DNA of 64,000 nucleotides from Candidatus Dechloromonas phosphorivorans. GTDB taxonomy: Bacteria > Pseudomonadota > Gammaproteobacteria > Burkholderiales > Rhodocyclaceae. The number at the start of each line of letters is the position of its first letter. Within the stretch, counting starts at the first letter, position 1. Below the pieces are notes generated by a model. The model worked only from the letters and a program-made list of their open reading frames with translations. It did no database searches and was not told where the DNA came from. Positions 62,165-64,000 of the stretch are shown here, in pieces. The stretch covers positions 62,001 to 126,000 of the forward strand of contig JADKBR010000007.1 of the NCBI GenBank assembly GCA_016714975.1, written 5' to 3'. Made by a program: the position numbers and the translations under genes.

Positions 62165-64000
62165 GAGCTGCAGCAGGCGGTCGGGCCGAAGCGCGAGAAG
62201 GCGCAGGCCGACCTGGCCGCCCTGCTCGCGGCATCGCGGACAGCGGTGGCGGAACGGCGCAGCAAGCTGCCGCAGCCCGAATTCCAGCCCGATCTGCCGG
62301 TCAACGAGCGGCGCGGCGACATCGCCGGGCTGATCGCAAAGAACCAGGTGGTCATCGTCTGCGGCGAGACCGGCTCGGGCAAGACGACGCAGTTGCCGAA
62401 GATCTGCCTCGACCTCGGCCTCGGCGCGCGCGGGCTGATCGGCCATACGCAGCCGCGCCGCCTCGCCGCCCGCTCGGTGGCGACGCGGCTGGCGCAGGAA
62501 TTGAAGACGCAGGTCGGCGCCGGCGTTGGCGTGAAAATCCGCTTCCACGACAGGTCGACCGCGGATAGCTGGGTCAAGCTGATGACCGACGGCATCCTTC
62601 TCGCCGAGTCGCAGTCCGACCCCTGGCTGAACGCCTACGAGGCGATCATCATCGACGAGGCGCACGAGCGCAGCCTCAACATCGACTTCCTGCTCGGCTA
62701 CCTGAAGCAGTTGCTGCCCCGGCGCCCTGACCTCAAGCTGATCATCACCTCGGCGACCATCGATTCCGGGCGTTTCTCGCAGCATTTCGACGGCGCGCCG
62801 GTGATCGAGGTTTCCGGACGACTGTATCCGGTCGAGGTGCGTTACCGGCCGGTGGTGGATATCAACAAGAAGGACGACGAGCGCGATCTTTACGACGCCA
62901 TCGTCGATGCGGCCGACGAGCTTTCACGGCTGGGCAGCGGCGACATCCTCGTCTTCCTGCCCGGCGAGCGCGAAATCCGCGAGGCGGCGGAGGCGCTGCG
63001 CAAGCACGCGCTGGCGCGGCCGGGGCTGTCTTCGGCGCATGCCCCGGAAATCCTGCCGCTGTTCTCGCGCCTGTCAGCCGGCGAGCAGGACCGCATCTTC
63101 AAGCCCTCGCGTAGCCAGCGGCGTATCGTGCTGGCGACCAACGTCGCCGAAACCTCGCTCACCGTGCCGGGCATCCGCTTCGTGATCGATACCGGGCTGG
63201 CGCGGGTCAAGCGCTATTCGTACCGCAACAAGGTCGAGCAGTTGCAGATCGAGCCGGTCTCGCAGGCGGCGGCGCAGCAACGGGCGGGGCGCTGCGGGCG
63301 GGTGGCGGCCGGTGTCTGCGTGCGCCTGTACGACGAGACCGATTTCAACGCCCGCCCGCCGTTCACCGACCCGGAAATCCTGCGTTCGTCGCTGGCCGGC
63401 GTCATCCTGCGCATGAAATCGCTGAAGCTGACCGATGTCGAAAGCTTTCCCTTCATCGAAGCCCCACCCGGCAAGGCAATCAGCGACGGCTATGCGCTGT
63501 TGCAGGAACTCGGCGCGCTCGACGACGACAAGCGCCTGACCAAGGTCGGCGACGCCCTCGCCAAACTGCCGCTCGACCCGCGCATCGGCCGCATGCTGGT
63601 CGCCGCGCGCGATCTCGGCTGCCTCACGGAAGTCCTGGTCATCGCCGCCGCGCTGTCGGTGCAGGACCCGCGCGAACGCCCGCAGGAGCGCCAGCAGGCC
63701 GCCGACGAGAAGCACCGGCTGTTTGCCGACGAGAAATCCGAGTTCCTGGGCTGGGTGAAGCTGTGGGCCTGGTTCCAGAATGCCGTCGACCACAAGAAGA
63801 CCAACCGGCAACTGATCGATACGGTTCACGGCCACTTCCTGTCGTATCTGCGCCTGCGCGAATGGCGCGAGGTACATGGCCAGCTACACGCCATGGTCAG
63901 CGAACTCGGCTGGAAGGAAAATGAAGTCCCCGGCACCTACGACTCCATCCACATGGCGCTGCTCAGCGGGCTCCTCGGCAACATCGGCTGCAAGTCGGAC
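62066..64000 (+). CDS. hrpA: ATP-dependent RNA helicase HrpA (partial, runs off window)
   Basis: 645 codons visible from ATG 62066, open to the window end. DEAH-box helicase: Walker A GETGSGKTTQLPK (about residue 100), IIDEAHERSL (about 195), SATID, ATNVAETSLTVPG and QRAGRCGRVAAG. HrpA rescues stalled or collided ribosomes in E. coli. The family is about 1,300 residues, so half is missing. The start lacks a Shine-Dalgarno site. Confidence 0.93.
   Translation, partial: MVQHARDKHFSRPADSRSDTLTADARRLRALSRELQQAVGPKREKAQADLAALLAASRTAVAERRSKLPQPEFQPDLPVNERRGDIAGLIAKNQVVIVCGETGSGKTTQLPKICLDLGLGARGLIGHTQPRRLAARSVATRLAQELKTQVGAGVGVKIRFHDRSTADSWVKLMTDGILLAESQSDPWLNAYEAIIIDEAHERSLNIDFLLGYLKQLLPRRPDLKLIITSATIDSGRFSQHFDGAPVIEVSGRLYPVEVRYRPVVDINKKDDERDLYDAIVDAADELSRLGSGDILVFLPGEREIREAAEALRKHALARPGLSSAHAPEILPLFSRLSAGEQDRIFKPSRSQRRIVLATNVAETSLTVPGIRFVIDTGLARVKRYSYRNKVEQLQIEPVSQAAAQQRAGRCGRVAAGVCVRLYDETDFNARPPFTDPEILRSSLAGVILRMKSLKLTDVESFPFIEAPPGKAISDGYALLQELGALDDDKRLTKVGDALAKLPLDPRIGRMLVAARDLGCLTEVLVIAAALSVQDPRERPQERQQAADEKHRLFADEKSEFLGWVKLWAWFQNAVDHKKTNRQLIDTVHGHFLSYLRLREWREVHGQLHAMVSELGWKENEVPGTYDSIHMALLSGLLGNIGCKSD

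Noticed and set aside
60954..64000. Integron integrase expected next to the first cassette
   Set aside because: Read both strands: only the hrpA leader copy, toxin-antitoxin and hrpA are present; no tyrosine-recombinase motif seen.

Overview
The window is GC-rich bacterial chromosome that looks betaproteobacterial and most likely Rhodocyclales (a Dechloromonas/Azonexus/Accumulibacter-like relative). This is inferred from gene order: TPR-lolB-ispE-tRNA-Gln-prs, ftsYEX divergent from two M16 peptidases followed by rsmD-coaD-fdx, and tkt-gap-pgk-pyk-fba. The exact genus cannot be fixed by eye. There are no rRNA genes, CRISPR arrays, insertion sequences or prophage.

Layout. 1-3.8 kb: prs (cut by the window edge), tRNA-Gln, ispE, lolB and a TPR protein, all on the minus strand. 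3.9-6.7 kb: mutM and a dynamin-like GTPase. 6.8-10.7 kb (minus): ferredoxin, coaD, rsmD and a catalytic/degenerate pair of M16 peptidases. 10.8-15.5 kb: ftsY-ftsE-ftsX, an FAD amine oxidase-like Tat protein and a small DUF995-like protein. 15.5-20.8 kb (minus): NamZ-like DUF1343 protein, DOMON-like protein, argA, polyphosphate:AMP phosphotransferase, rsmE. 20.9-25.2 kb: thioredoxin-fold protein, a triple-PAS GGDEF-EAL protein, a small protein and an alpha/beta hydrolase. 25.5-36.9 kb: central carbon cluster tkt, gap, epd-like, pgk, pyk, acnA, fba. 37-41.7 kb: a small secreted peptide, a PNPOx-like protein, a PNPOx-GAF protein, the two E1 subunits of a 2-oxoacid dehydrogenase and a c-type cytochrome. 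41.7-48.3 kb (minus): operon glnS-DUF924-DNA methyltransferase-pyrF-ypfJ-thioredoxin-M23. 48.4-56.3 kb: crcB, LysR regulator, two small unknown genes, hemolysin III, a zinc-ribbon/PD-(D/E)XK nuclease, alcohol dehydrogenase and several small accessory genes.

56.5-60.95 kb is the most unusual part. It is an array of single-gene cassettes, all on the minus strand, separated by attC-like recombination sites, with no integrase in the window: a CALIN. It is followed by a duplicated, diverged hrpA promoter/5' end (61032-61286 and 61912-62164) that flanks a toxin-antitoxin pair whose toxin has an in-frame stop. The window ends inside hrpA.

A second theme is broken reading frames. ftsX, pyrF, glnS, a DNA methyltransferase, a LysR regulator and a VOC protein each need a one-base correction to give a full-length family member. 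Because several are housekeeping genes, sequence or assembly error is the simplest explanation, but it should be checked against reads. All calls are by reading the sequence; no database search was run.
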